Assembly: GCA_009760855.2 (NCBI GenBank)
Contig: WPIO01000028.1
Span: 1,481,001-1,545,000, forward strand
From: Cristatella mucedo
Lineage: Eukaryota; Bryozoa; Phylactolaemata; Cristatellidae
Length of the DNA: 64,000 nt
Direction of reading: 5' to 3'
Shown here: piece by piece, positions 10,390 through 22,010 of the stretch
Numbering within the stretch: position 1 is the stretch's first letter
Layout of the letters: each line of letters opens with the position of its first letter
The notes under the pieces: generated by a model
The model's database searches: none
The model's input: only the letters and a program-made list of their open reading frames with translations
Told to the model about the DNA's origin: nothing
Program-made: the position numbers and the translations under genes

Positions 10390-11250
10390 CTATAATGATT
10401 GATATAAAAGTGGATTTTTCGTAAAAGCAGCACTCGATCGATCCTTTTCTAGGCATTAAATGTAGGTGGAGATGACGCCTATCCACCGAACAGTGATCAT
10501 AGCACGTGCGACCGAATAGCAGCGTGCACGAGCACATGAAGGATGGATGATTCACCAAGACAAAGACGCGAATGCTCTGATGCTAAATCGAGGAAGTCAA
10601 TAGCAGTCCATCACGACTGCGCCAGACGAGGCGACACTAACCGGCAGTCTGAAGACCAAAGACGAGCACACAGGTGCAGGGAACTGGGTTTGCTTAATTA
10701 CGGCGAACATATGCCTCGCAGGGGCAACTGGCCCATAATGCAACAGTTCAGTGTTGAGAGGATGATGCGGCAAAACTCGCATGTATACACCTCCTACAGC
10801 ATTACTTGTCTGAAGGTGCACACATAAAAAATAGGCACGACTAAGTGCTCGATTTGCAGTTGCATCTAACCATATTAGTGAAGGAATTTGACTCATGCTG
10901 TAAAGTCTAGAGACCCAGTGACCCGGATTAAGTTAAAATAGAGAATTTGACAAATAGGCCCCTGAGCGGTGGCAAAAAATATTGCTATTAACATAGAGGC
11001 TGCAGCTGTTATAACCTAAGATTTGAAAGGGCTGCTTACTCAGCATGTCACAGAGCAAACGACCGAGGACATCTCGAGAGACTAAAAGAGGCTAAAGATC
11101 CATACTCAGTCTCGGACCAGGGAATGACGCACTACCTCCACGAGTATTCGAAGTGTGTGACTATGACACATCAATAAATATGACATTACAGATTAACCAA
11201 CGAGCAATAAAAGTGCAGTTTACCTCCAGACGCTGCTCAGATTAGCTTAC

Positions 11251-11324
11251 CTTCGCTTGGAGGTCCACCAATCGTAACAGTAGTTCGGTTGTGTTAGTTG
11301 AATAGGCATCGATGGTCTGAGTAC
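11251..11324 (-). CDS. Gene B, exon 4 (74 nt, coiled coil start)
   Basis: A pyrimidine-rich acceptor (ccgttcttctag) and a donor (gtaagc) enclose 74 nt, phase 1 to 0, which fits both neighbours. The peptide includes IDAYSTNTTELLLRLVDLQA, with an N-T-T sequon. The gene A exon at 37427-37500 is also exactly 74 nt with the same phases. It sits right after the membrane helix, so it begins the stalk. Confidence 0.7.
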
Positions 11325-11394
11325 CTAGAAGAACGGTAAAACTGCAGGTGGACGTACGGTAATCATAATAATGTATAACATCAGTCATTAGCAT

Positions 11395-11495
11395 AGCGCC
11401 CTAAGAGAACTGAATCTCTCAAGGCTCGAGCCCATGACCTAGGGCGTCAAAAGAAGAGCACCTTGACCTCGGTCTCAGAGGTGAGTTCCTTTATC
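11395..11495 (-). repeat. SINE with tRNA-like head and LINE-type tail
   Basis: Read on the minus strand, a head with 'accgaggtcaaggtgctctt' and a 'catgggctcgagcc' B-box-like part leads into 'gagagattcagttctcttagggcgct'. That end is a variant of the L2-type LINE tail in this window. Similar copies are at 34060-34205 and 47478-47610. It lies in the gene B intron upstream of exon 4. Confidence 0.6.
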
Positions 11496-12402
11496 CGTGG
11501 GCCAAACTAGGGCGGCGACGGTATGCATTGGATTAGTCTTCTTTAAGAGCCATTTCTTGAAGTCATTTGCCAAGTGCTCCAACGGCGTGAATTAAGTAAC
11601 AATTTTGCACCGAATTAACAGTTGCTACACAGTTGTGGTTAACACTGGAGCATACGAGTTATGAAGCGGTATCGGTGGCCTTCGAGTTCGTGCAGTCTAG
11701 GGTTCAAGTTTCTTTCGGTACCATTTGTTTTTCCAAAAGAAGAAGAAAATGAAGACAATGGTCATCGATATGAAGCTCGCCTAAATCTCAGTGCTCCTCT
11801 GGATGCACTGGCTGAAATTAAAGCGATGGGACTAATACCCACATTTATTAGTAGGGGTTTAATTCCCCAGTTGCTTGATCGACTCCTACAAAATTAAAAA
11901 TTCGCTTCTAAAAAAGGATAATCTTCAAAGAATCACGAGTTTCAAAGCGTCGAGGGAGCTTTAACATGCTATTTACTTTAAATATCTTTTCATCCAAGTC
12001 CTTTAAAGCTTCGTTTTGCTAGGGATGGGTAAAAGCAAGTCGATTTCATAGAGGTTAATATGCAAACAGTCAAGTAATTACAACTATATTTTAAACGTGA
12101 AGCTAGTCTTAACACTTGTCAGGCTCATAGTATTTACTTTAAGATAGCCAAATTATGATGCTCATGCCAGAACTCACTGCTTAGAAATGGATTGACCAGA
12201 TTTATTGAAATAGATCAACGATATTAAAAACCCACTGCAAAGTCAAGTAAAAAGCATTTATTATTTATAACCATTCTGATCTTGCTAATGATTGTAACAA
12301 TATCCGCAAAAGAAAAGAAACAAATCCACGATTTAAAAACGCTAGAATAAACTGTGGATAAGTTAACTAAGGAAATAGGCTAGGCTCGAGACACATAGTC
12401 CT

Positions 12403-12404
<2 letters not shown>

Positions 12405-12436
<32 letters not shown>

Positions 12437-13700
12437 TACTTGATAAAGCGCCCTCAGAGAACTCAATCTCTCTCTAGGTGCTTTACATTTGCTGCAAAGG
12501 GAAATGCAATTGAATGGTGAGTAATATCATGCTTGAAAAAAAAACAAAATGAATAATATGGTACATGCACAGGGTCAGCATGCAAATGTGGTTAGTGGCA
12601 GCATGCACAGTGTCAGCACGCATAAGCACATCAAGGACGAATCACAGGGACCCACTAAATGCTGTCCTAAATAGGCGTTTTTAAGTTCCATTTAAATGTG
12701 GTCAAGTCAGGGGATGTTCTGACGCAGGTCGGGAGGGAGTTCCAGGCTTTGGGAGCATACGAACTAAATGCACGGTCTCCAAAGGATTTAAGGTTTGTAC
12801 GAGGTATTTCTAGACTGTCGGATTCCGAAAAGCGAGTGGTACGATGCTTGGCCGGATGAGGGAGTATATCTGAGTGATAGGCTGGAGCCAAAGAATGAAG
12901 TGACCTGAAAGTGAGCGACAAACCCTTGAAGTCAATCCGTTGCTTGACTGATAGCCAGTGCAGGTCGGCGAGAATTGGTGTAATGTGGCAACTGCGACGC
13001 TACGACAGACAAGCCTAGCGGAGTTTTGCACCAGCTGCAATCGCCTGATCGCACATGCTGGTAGGCCAGTAAGCAGTGAGTTGCAGAAGTCGAGACTGGA
13101 TGTCACGAATGCATGGACCAACTTAAATGTGGTATCCTTATCTAAACAAGCCCGAATTTTAGCAATGTTATGAAGCTGAAAATAGGCAGATTTGACTGTG
13201 GAGCTGATATGGTCGTCTAACGAGAGGTCGCTTTGGAATGTGACACCTAGATTTCGAGCTGATTCAACTGGAGATATGCTGGCAGAGCCAATTTTGAGAG
13301 TCAGCCTTTCCAATCTCTGGATCACACTGGGTTTGCCCATAACTAGTAAGTTAGTTTTATCATCGTTTAGTTTTAGAAAATTTGCTGCCATCCATGTGCG
13401 GATGTCATCAATACATGCAGCAAGTGAGTTGAGAGAATTTGAGGTGCTCGAAGGCTGGGAGGGATCAAAGCAAAGGTACAACTGAGTGTCATCCGCATAG
13501 AAGTGAAAGCCTAGATTGTGCTTGGCAATCACATCAGCAAGAGGGAGAGTATAAACCGTGAAAAGAACCGGACCTAGCACGGAACCGGACCTAGCACGGA
13601 GCCCTGAGGTACTCCATATTTCAGAGGTACCTCAGATGATCTTTGTCCATTCACGTCAGTACTCTGGAAGCTATCAAACTATGTAAAATATACCCCGCAA
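12405..13700 (-). mobile_element. L2/CR1-type LINE, 5'-truncated copy with RT C-terminus and 3' tail
   Basis: Minus-strand frames give LGPVLFTVY and FHFYADDTQLYL (the RT catalytic YADD box), then [42 protein letters not shown] and FGDRAFSSYAPKAWNSLP follow. This is the order expected for L2/CR1 reverse transcriptases. The reading frame breaks at about 12920, so the copy is dead. An 18-bp tandem duplication of the 'ccggacctagcacgga' part lies at 13567-13600. The 3' end carries the tail hairpin and (ATT)n at 12403-12435. It sits in the gene B intron between exons 3 and 4. Confidence 0.9.
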
Positions 13701-14371
13701 AGAAATGTAGCACTAATTCGTCTGAAGAGGCCACAGGATCCAGGTAATGAAAGAGTTAGGTTCAAAAAAGCATCATAGCAACGGCTCAAATAAGGAGTTG
13801 CATAAGCAAGCCACACTGGTAACTGCGAATAGAGTAGGAATTATAGAGAGGGTCTGTATAATATGCAGAGAAAAGCTACCACAACCGCTAGCCACAGTGA
13901 TAGTATATCGAATATTCAATCTCTACTGCAATAGTCGATGATTCTCTTACCAGTGACATCTACAGACTTCATTCACACTCGCAGTGAAGTGCTTCCCATC
14001 GCTAGGGTACTAGGCGCAACTAGTGAAACTTCGATTTAATAATACTACTATTTATTTGCATTGTGCCTACAAGAACTAAATGTGGGAACTTTGCATAATC
14101 TGGGAAATGAGCCTGACAATTAGTTAGAAAATTCGACCTTTTCCCATTAACATGTGCTACGATACGCTTTGCAGACTTACGGATCTCAGGCGAAACGGTA
14201 ACCGAGTGAAGGCAAAGTAAAAACTGTAATACGAAATCAAGAATTAATATGCAAATGATCTGCCAAGATCTTATAAAGAAATCCTCCATTTTTTCCACAG
14301 AAATGTGAGGTACCGTTGCGGCTCTGCAATTCATCTATTTTTAAAGTGTACAATGAGTTCACCGGACTTAC

Positions 14372-14595
14372 CACCACGGAACATGCCAGTCATCGCCAGA
14401 ATGGCAATGACAAGGGCTGCAATAGCAATGACAGCTAATGCACCAATGAGGCTGGAGAATACGCAACAATGCTGCTGCAGCCGATGTGTCATGGCTGAAG
14501 AGGTTTCGAGTTGAACGTTAGCCAAACTTGAGTCTGGCTTTGACGGAAGCACGTCTATCGAAGATCTCTCACTATAGAGAGGGTTAGCGCGTCGC
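14372..14595 (-). CDS. Gene B, exon 3: NPLY motif and membrane helix
   Basis: The acceptor (cttctgttgcag) and donor (gtaagt) are both strong. The 224 nt have phase 2 in and 1 out. The phase-2 end of exon 2 (CG) joins to G to make Arg. The peptide starts RRANPLYSERSSID, with an NPxY-type motif that in other receptors binds PTB domains or clathrin adaptors. Near its end it has a roughly 25-residue hydrophobic helix (ALAVIAIAALVIAILAMTG) preceded by CC. The gene A exon at 37812-38056 has the same phases, NPLYS and a helix after CC. With no signal peptide and glycosylation sequons only after the helix, I infer type II topology. Confidence 0.75.
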
Positions 14596-14796
14596 CTGCA
14601 ACAGAAGAGCCGTCTTGACTATGAAAGGACATACGTACTAAGTCTGCAAGAAACGTACAGTGAGCCGAAAGCTTGAAGCATTAAGCATCGGCAGAAGAGA
14701 TCCAACGATGCATGAGGTTATATTAAACACCTTATCGCGGCGCCCGGCAAAAAAATTTGTCTCTTGTTCTTGCTTTTTTTTTATTGCATATACAAG

Positions 14797-15520
14797 GTGG
14801 TCCATGCATTCGTGACATCCAGTCTCGACTTCTGCAACTCACTGCTTACTGGCCTACCAGCATGTGCGATCAGGCGATTGCAGCTGGTGCAAAACTCTGC
14901 AGCTAGGCTTGTCTGTCGTGAGCGTCGCAGTTGCCACATTACTCCCACTTCTCGCCGACCTGCACTGGCTACCAGTCAAGCAACGGATTGACTTCAAGGT
15001 TTTGTCGCTCACTTTTAGGTCCCTTCATTCTATGGCTCCAGCCTATCTGTCAGATATACTACCCCATCAGGCCAAGCATCGTACCACCCGCTTTTCGGAA
15101 TCCAACAGTCTAGAAATACCTCGTACAAACCTGAAATCCTTTGGAGACCGTGCATTTAGTTCGTATGCTCCCAAAGCCTGGAACTCCCTCCCGACCTACG
15201 TCAGAACATCCCCTGACTTGACCACATTTAAAAGGAACTTAAAAACGCACTTATTTAGGACAGCATTTAGTGGGTCCCTGTGATTCGTCCTTGATGTGCT
15301 TATTCGTGCTGACACTGTGCATGCTGCCACTAACCACATTTGCATGCTGACCCTGTGCATGTCACCCCTAACCATATTATTCATTTTGTTTGTTTTTCAA
15401 GCACGATTTTACTCACCACTCAATTGCATTTCACTTTGCAGCAAATGTAAAGCGCCTAGAAAGAGATTAAGCTCTCTGAGGGCGCTTTATCAAGTACATT
15501 ATTCTTATTATTATTATTAC
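14797..15520 (+). mobile_element. L2-type LINE, 5'-truncated copy
   Basis: The copy starts abruptly at 'gtggtccatgcattcgtgac' and encodes [19 protein letters not shown] on through [33 protein letters not shown] and FSSYAPKAWNSLP follow, then a 3' UTR. It ends in 'taaagcgcctagaaagagatt...gagggcgctttatc' and (ATT)n. There is a small frameshift near 14920. It lies in the gene B intron between exons 2 and 3, opposite in strand to the gene. Confidence 0.9.
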
Positions 15521-16058
15521 AAACTCCACTGAACACTTGCAACTAAGCTTGAATCCTTTATTTGATTAATTGCCAAATCGGGTCAAAATAATTCTCACGA
15601 GCTAGGAGAATTTAGGCAAATCGAATGGCCAACTTGAGCAAAATGCAAAAGAGTAGATACAGACAGCTCCTTGAATTTGGCAGACTCAGACGGCGTTTAG
15701 AGAATAATGACTTGATACAGGTATGCATGTATACAGAATGGCAAGGCACGTAGCAAGTACAACTGTGAACTGAATCGACCGATTGGGGACAATTCCTTAA
15801 ATGTACCATTCGAACATGCCTGCTCTTTGCAGTATGCTCATGGAATCTAAGCTAGAGCGCATTCTGCTGGGAGCAGATCGTAGCAGAGCAGAGCATAAAG
15901 AGCCAGATGTTGCTAGCACACTGCAGACTCAACGAAGACTGATTTCAGTGTGCGAAGTGAGACGGCTCCGAGGCGTCTTCTTTTGTCATCCTAAGATGGA
16001 CAGAAAATCTGCACATACTGGTTCGCGAGTTGTGGCACCAGCTGCAACAGTGACTCAC

Positions 16059-16641
16059 CGTTCTTTGGCACCAGAGCTGTTATCTGCAACAGGAACGATA
16101 GCAGCCATCGCTGCCGCGGCTGCGACTCCTTCCTGCTCCGCCCAAGGCAGCTCTTCATACAGATGACTTCTTTCGCGGTCCTCCTTTCGCATAGAGGGCT
16201 TGGAGCGAAGCTGCACACCGCTCATAGTTAGTTCTGGCCCCGCTGTACCTTTCGGAGTGGCAGCTGAACTTTTGAGGTCCGATGACACGGTACTTCTGAC
16301 TTCACCAGCGTTTGTCGACAGAGACTGTTGAAATACGCTAAATGATCTTGGCTGCTGCGGTGCAATTGGTAAATCATCTACACCACTCGGCCGCGATTGA
16401 CGAGACTCAACGTGGCAACTTGCTGTCGACTGGTGACACCCAGAAGGCGTTACAGAGCTGAGCACGGTTCCTTTATTCTTTGGCGGAGGTGGCGGTGGAG
16501 GTGACTTTACGTAGCTTGGTCTCGGATCTTTGACGAGAGACAGTGGCGAGATTATCCCATGCTCGGGTGTTGATACGAAAGCTAGATTGGCATGGATTTG
16601 GCCACGGCCACCAACATTTTCGGGGCAATCCAGGCTGTTAA
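16059..16641 (-). CDS. Gene B, exon 2: proline-rich cytoplasmic region
   Basis: A textbook acceptor (ttttgtttgcag) and donor (gtgagt) enclose 583 nt, phase 1 in and 2 out, open throughout. The exon 1 end (phase 1) and exon 3 start (phase 2) both fit. The roughly 193 residues are Ser/Pro-rich, with a seven-proline run after YVKS. A tyrosine motif HLYEELPWAE comes near the end, followed by an alanine run. Gene A has SPPPPPAWD and HDYEEVPE in the matching exon. It is probably intracellular, with proline and tyrosine motifs for SH3, WW or SH2-type partners; that is inference. Overlapping plus-strand frames at 16530-16991 look like shadows. Confidence 0.75.
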
Positions 16642-18289
16642 CTGCAAACAAAATATCGTATTCAGGCCAGCCCGTGTCCATTATGAGCGTTGCGGAAGAA
16701 AGGGGCGCGGTAGTCATTGCAGTGGGCAACAGCTTCTGTCGCAAGGGGTTGCCACGGGTACCGTATGCTAGCCACGGGTGCAGATATGGTGAAACCGGCG
16801 CCGTCTTTGTTATACACAGACAAAGAACATGCTTGCTCACACCTATACACGGCTTATGTCGTAGGCAGAAATGCACACGAATCGCAAGACATCAGGAGCC
16901 AATTCGTGAGGAAGGAGCTCGGTGGCTACCTTGGTTGCATGCGATGCTGCCATTCGTTGGGTGGCAGGAGAATGCAAGCATAACCTCGTGACTGGCACGT
17001 GCAGATTAATGCGCACTCATCACTGGCGTGCATGCTGGACGATAGCACTTCGGCAGCTCACTCAGAACCGTGTCGCCTGACCAGGAGGACACAAAGCCTA
17101 GGCTGCTTTTGATAATCAGCAGACTTCAAGTGACAAAGCACAAGCCGAACGAAACGTAATATCTGTAGACCAATATCGCATCAGGCTTCCCGTTGCACTG
17201 CCTTCTCTTCTGATTTATGTCGATTGATTGTGCCCCTAACTAGCTTCATATCCACCTAAAACTATCCCTTCGGTTACTGTGCTCGTTTAGTATGGAACTA
17301 CCGATGGATATTGAATCGTATCTTGTTATAACGACATACAAAAAGCTTACAGCCTAACTGTTTGTGAGAGCATTTGTTCATTCCGAGAACATTTTTCCTT
17401 CGTGTGCTTGTACGTTCAGAAACTGTGCAAACCGCGAATAACCAATTATCAAGCTTCCTTTTCAGCACAAGTAAAATTCCTAGAAATAGATTCGGTTATA
17501 TCGGGGTGCTATATTTTTTGTGGTCATTATTAGCGTCATATTATTGTATTATTATGGGTCATTTCACTCACCTGCCCCACCCTAGCTTGCATCGCCCTAA
17601 AAGATTGTATTTTGTATTGGTAAAAGTTTGAATTCTTGTTTTATCAACTGATCAAGCAGGATTCATTAAAAATATATCGCTTCAACATAAGGAGATACGT
17701 GGTAAGTTTCTTTGATTTAAAAAAACTAATCTCTTCACGATATGCAGCTGTTGTTAGCCTGCCACAACTTAAGATGCACAAGTCTGGTAAAGTGCAAACG
17801 GAGCAAGTAAAACCTTTTAGCTAGTCCATTACCGTATGTAGTCCCTAATCTTGGGGTAGGGATATAAGGGAATATGGTGTCTGGCAATGCCAGATGCTAT
17901 TTCTTTTGTGTTTAAATATGTGCTAATACACTGCATTTTATAACTAAGCAGTATAAGAAAAGTGCCTACACAGATATCTAGTGCTCTTTGTGGATAATTA
18001 TTACTACTTTCCAAATTATTTATCGAAAATACCAGCACCCACTGAATGTTTAAATACCCCACAATATGTATCCAAGGATGGCCTATTTGATTGGCTTTCC
18101 AGAAATGTCTTAATTTAGGAAGTATTTTAGGTCTGAGCTATGTCTCTGGATTATTTCGTCCACTAAGAAAGATAAAGGGGGTTTTCATGCACGGTTTACA
18201 TGCGAAGAGCTCTTTATAATGGCCATTCATTCTAGCGCTCACGCCATCTGACGAACTCAGGAAAATTTCCTTAAGGAGGATAATATTAC

Positions 18290-18350
18290 ACTTGATATAG
18301 TGCCCTCAGATAACCCAATCTCTTTCAAGACACTTTACATTTGGTGTAAA
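18290..18350 (-). mobile_element. LINE 3'-tail remnant
   Basis: A diverged copy of the tail hairpin reads, on the plus strand, 'cttgatatagtgccctcagataacccaatctctttcaagacactttacattt'. No coding part is attached. Confidence 0.6.
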
Positions 18351-19004
18351 GGAAGCACGAAGATGCCACGCTTTGGGGCTCAACCAGAGCACCAGAAGCT
18401 TATGAGTTAAAAAATAAAGCCCCACCTGTCCAATATAAATTCGAAGGTGGCCTCTAGACCGTTGAAGATTCGAGGATACGGCGGTTATCCGGACAGCTGG
18501 CTATTTAAATTGTTTGAGCGCTGTGCAGGTACCCTTGTGCAGCCGGTACGACAACCGTGTTATTGCCGCCCATTGAAAATGCCAGGAAATATAGCTACCG
18601 TGACAGGCGTTACTGTCCGAAGTTTCGAGCATACATCGGAGCGGCTGCTGAGTCAGCACGTTCATATAGATAAATAGCGCTAGATATCGGCTCGGACGGT
18701 TCCTGATGTGAAAGCAGTCGCTAACTAGACGAGTATTTCCAGTGCTGATCTCATGGCTTACAACCGATCTAAAGCAGACTAACGTCAAACTTAACATGAA
18801 AGGTCAGCAGGTATTGACTACATTTCGAGGACAGGTAAGTTGGTCGGCCTAGAGCACTGATAAATAATTCAATATATCAGCTAACAAGCTGCTTTCGAGA
18901 ATTTAAAACGCGGTCTACTAATCTTTGCGACCGGAATTGTGAGAGATAATCGTGTCGTCGAATTTCGCCAAAGAATGCAGGCCCATCTCTATCCGGCAGC
19001 CCAT

Positions 19005-19258
19005 CTATGTAATGTATCTCCGTCTGTAACTCCGCAAAGTCATAAAGACCACGTGGGTGTTACGCAGGAGAGTTTTGTATAGCGCACTCACAGCCTAAGC
19101 GGCTTTCGGTACGCATTCGGTAGCCAACAGACTTCGTCTCACGCAACAAAGAGAAAGTGGCAAGCATAGCAGAGTCAAGAGAGCAGCTGAGGTAGCATGG
19201 AAGTAGCAGCTCAGGACGGCTGAAAAAGATGTGCCTCAGTCGGCAGTAGGAGATGGTA
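19005..19258 (+). repeat. Unidentified interspersed repeat, copy 2 of 3
   Basis: It matches 6245-6530 and 62315-62576 across 'gtctgtaactccgcaaagtca', 'agttttgtatagcgcactca' and 'tcggtacgcattcggtagcc'. A small deletion ('agcagctgaggtagcatgga') shortens it relative to copy 1. Confidence 0.75.
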
Positions 19259-19589
19259 GTTGTCGTTGCGTAAGAAAACTAGCATTCGCTCGCCCACGGC
19301 TGGAATTTTCACCGATCTCTCATTTACCGATCGAATGCTGAGTACACTTTAGGTGAGCTACCAAAAAGTCTCCATGTGACAAATACACGAACTCAGTCCT
19401 CGAGTCATCTGTGGAGTTAAAAAGGAGACCGAGTGCAAAACTGACTACCATGGCGGCTTGCAAAAATTCTTAGTCGCCCCACTAGCTGTAACTAGGCTGC
19501 ACTAGTCCAGTTTGTAATTAAGGGCTATCGAAAAAAGCCATTAAGCCTATTCAGCTGGTAATGAATACGGCTTCAAACTTAAGTCAACA

Positions 19590-19880
19590 ATTCCTAGGTT
19601 CAGCCACGTGTTTCCTTTGCTAAAGGATGGCTCTCAGTCGATCAATGAATACAAAGCAAAATTCTTACCCTGGTCCTCAATGATAGCCACGGCTTGGCTC
19701 CTTTATACCAAGCTGAACTGCTGCCACAGGTTCAGCCTCCTTAGGTCATGTATCGACAATAAATACGCTACTCTATTCCTACGCTTAAGGACCGTTGGCG
19801 ACAAAAGCTTTTGCTCTGCAGGTCCTAGATTGTGGAACTCCCTTCTGTAATTCTTACCCAACAGCATCCTAAAGTTAAAG
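19590..19880 (+). mobile_element. Second LINE-like family fragment, joined to a SINE-like end
   Basis: It encodes RSCIDNKYATLFLRL and GDKSFCSAGPRLWNSLL, the C-terminal end of a non-LTR reverse transcriptase ORF. It is the better copy of the family seen at 5825-6115. It runs straight into minus-strand SINE-like sequence at 19885-19990. Confidence 0.55.
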
Positions 19881-19884
19881 GTCA

Positions 19885-19990
19885 AGGCTGATTTAAAAGC
19901 CTCATTTACATTGCATCAGAAGAGCCTTAATGGCAGTAACCACGCCTGCAGTGGGCAATAAAGGATCGCCCACTGCAGGCGACTCGATTC
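19885..19990 (-). repeat. tRNA-derived SINE, partial
   Basis: Read on plus it runs 'gatttaaaagcctcattta', 'cagaagagccttaatggcag' and 'ggatcgcccactgcaggcga'. This is the reverse complement of the SINE body seen at 31612-31785. The tRNA-like head is short or missing. Confidence 0.6.
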
Positions 19991-20024
19991 CACGAACTGT
20001 GTCGTGAAGAGCTAGCACCGTTTC

Positions 20025-20300
20025 GACAATAATAATAATGCACTTGATAAAAGCGGCCTAACAGAACTCAATCTCTTTCTAGACGCTTTACATTTGCTGC
20101 AAAGGAAACACGATCGAATGGTGAGTAATATCCTGCTTGATAAACAAACAAAATGAATAACATGGTTAGGGGTGACATGCACAGGGTCAGCATGCAAGTG
20201 TGGTTAGTGGCAGCATGCAAATGTGTCAGCACACATAAACGTATAAAGGACGAATCACAGGGACCCACTAAATGCTGTCATAAATAGGTGCGTTTTTAAA
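20025..20300 (-). mobile_element. L2-type LINE 3' UTR and tail
   Basis: It starts with 'aataataataatgcacttgataaaagcggcc' and continues through the hairpin. It then reads into 'ggggtgacatgcacagggtc' and 'gggacccactaaatgctgtc', all in reverse complement to the plus copies. It has no coding part and is a strongly 5'-truncated insertion. Confidence 0.85.
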
Positions 20301-21572
20301 TTACCAATTTACTCCCGACCATGTCGCATCCTTTCCAGCCGCACTGAGCTGCTAATTCCATACTACCCACTTCCTCAACTTGATTCGGCTATGCTTCTCA
20401 CTTTCTTTTCGTTGGATGAGATAAAGTCTGTCGGCTATAATATGCGAAGCGAAAGCCTCTTAGGCTGCTAGCGTGCTTGTACTGATCTCGCTCCATCAGT
20501 CCTTTTAGCGTCGCGGATTCGCAGACACATTCGCACATTAAACGCATGTATCACACATTTTCCAGCAAATAAATACAATGTGAAGTGGGAAGCATATTTC
20601 GTCGATGAATTTGTGTAAATATGCGCATTTACTTGTACCTCATGTAACTGTACGTAATCGCACAGGGTTTATAGGTACGAAACGAGTTTCCATAGGTATT
20701 CAAAGCCGTGTCTGACACCAGCCGAACCAGAAATTGGGGAGCACCGAACCAGGCACTATTCAATTTGATTATACCTTCCAGTTCACCATGCAACCACAAG
20801 CAAGAGACAGCTGGGATTGTCGACTCAGTGCTGAAACTAACAAATCTGTCATCGACTCTTAAAACCGAGTTAGCACCCTCCTGGAATAGGTAACCAGAGC
20901 CCCAGAGGCCTTAATTGTTTTGCCCCATGCCTCTGCACGAATAAAACCGGTAAGCATCAACACTCCATCTGCAAGACTGGTATACATCTATCAGTGAGAG
21001 CGGTACAAACCTAGTCAATACCGGGACCCGACCTTCATTCTGGGCCTGCCCGTGCCGAGCGTTAATGATGGCCTCCTGCATTCCATTTTTTGTTTGGCTA
21101 CGACCAAGCCACAGACCAACAAAACCGACGGTTAAACAATAAACGAGCGGTTAGGTGGTCAGGCTCACCATACGCAGGTGGCTTACCAGCGAACGAGTTG
21201 GACAACTAATCTAAATTCCAGTAAATAGCGGCAAACATCAAAAGGCTGTTGGCCACAGCTGGGGGGGGGGGTGGAGCAGTCATGCCCAACCTTTCCGGTG
21301 GGTGATGGGAGAGAAGTTTCCTATCGTGGTGTATCGCGATTCCCCGTTCAAGCAGCCACACTGTTACAGCTTCAACAGTGCGAATTAAGCATCATCGCCA
21401 GCAGCAGACCGCGGTAACAGGAACAGGTTAACCAAAAAAGTCAAAGATGAGCAGCCTTTGCTCGACCCAATGACCACAGCACGTACGACATAATTACCCC
21501 ACCCCGTGTGAGAGCAACCAAAAGATATCATATGTAGCCAGTTGCAACAAAGACCTGCAAAACAGCTCTTAC

Positions 21573-21636
21573 CTGACATTCGCATGGTAGTCTCGCTCGA
21601 CATGCTGTCCCTGGGATACAAATAAGCGTCTTCCAT
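21573..21636 (-). CDS. Gene B, exon 1 (coding start)
   Basis: An ATG in good context (GAGGGATGG) starts 21 codons, MEDAYLYPRDSM and onward, and ends at a consensus donor (gtaaga) in phase 1. The acceptor of the exon at 16641 is also phase 1, and the junction gives Val. No hydrophobic signal is present, so the start is cytoplasmic. An alternative is an internal exon entering at ctctag near 21674, with other frames open; I prefer the start because of the phase fit. Confidence 0.5.
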
Positions 21637-21956
21637 CCCTCAGATTGCTCAACTGGTAGCAGTAGTTCAGTTGATCTAGAGCACAAGAGACGCACAGTTG
21701 AATACGAAATGCTCGCCCTATTCGAAGAGTGGGGTCAGATTTTAGTCTCGGAGCCTTCGACTGGGAGTATGGGACCACTTATGCCTTTTCGAGGAAACTA
21801 GCTGATAACTAGTTTTGACTGGCCGAGTTCTTGTTATACCATTACAATTAGACCTGCAAATGGGCACAGCACTTTCTATGTTCACCCTCCACTTTAGAAT
21901 GACATGCCAATCAGCAATGTATCACATCTCATCCTATGCAGCGCCAACAGAGATTC

Positions 21957-22010
21957 AGCATGAGAGGCAATGAGAGCATGAGAGGCTATGAGAGCATGAG
22001 AGGCTATCCA
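21957..22010 (+). repeat. 18-bp tandem repeat, about three units
   Basis: The unit 'agcatgagaggctatgag' repeats nearly three times with one or two substitutions. In one frame it would read SMRGYE repeats, but no surrounding exon is supported. Confidence 0.8.

Noticed and set aside
14184-14228. Small exon-like piece with good acceptor and donor between gene B exons 3 and 4
   Set aside because: In the phase required after exon 3 it contains a stop, and exon 3 joins exon 4 in phase without it.
16530-16991. 153-codon plus-strand frame
   Set aside because: It overlaps the minus-strand gene B exon 2, which has matching splice borders and phases; this looks like its shadow.
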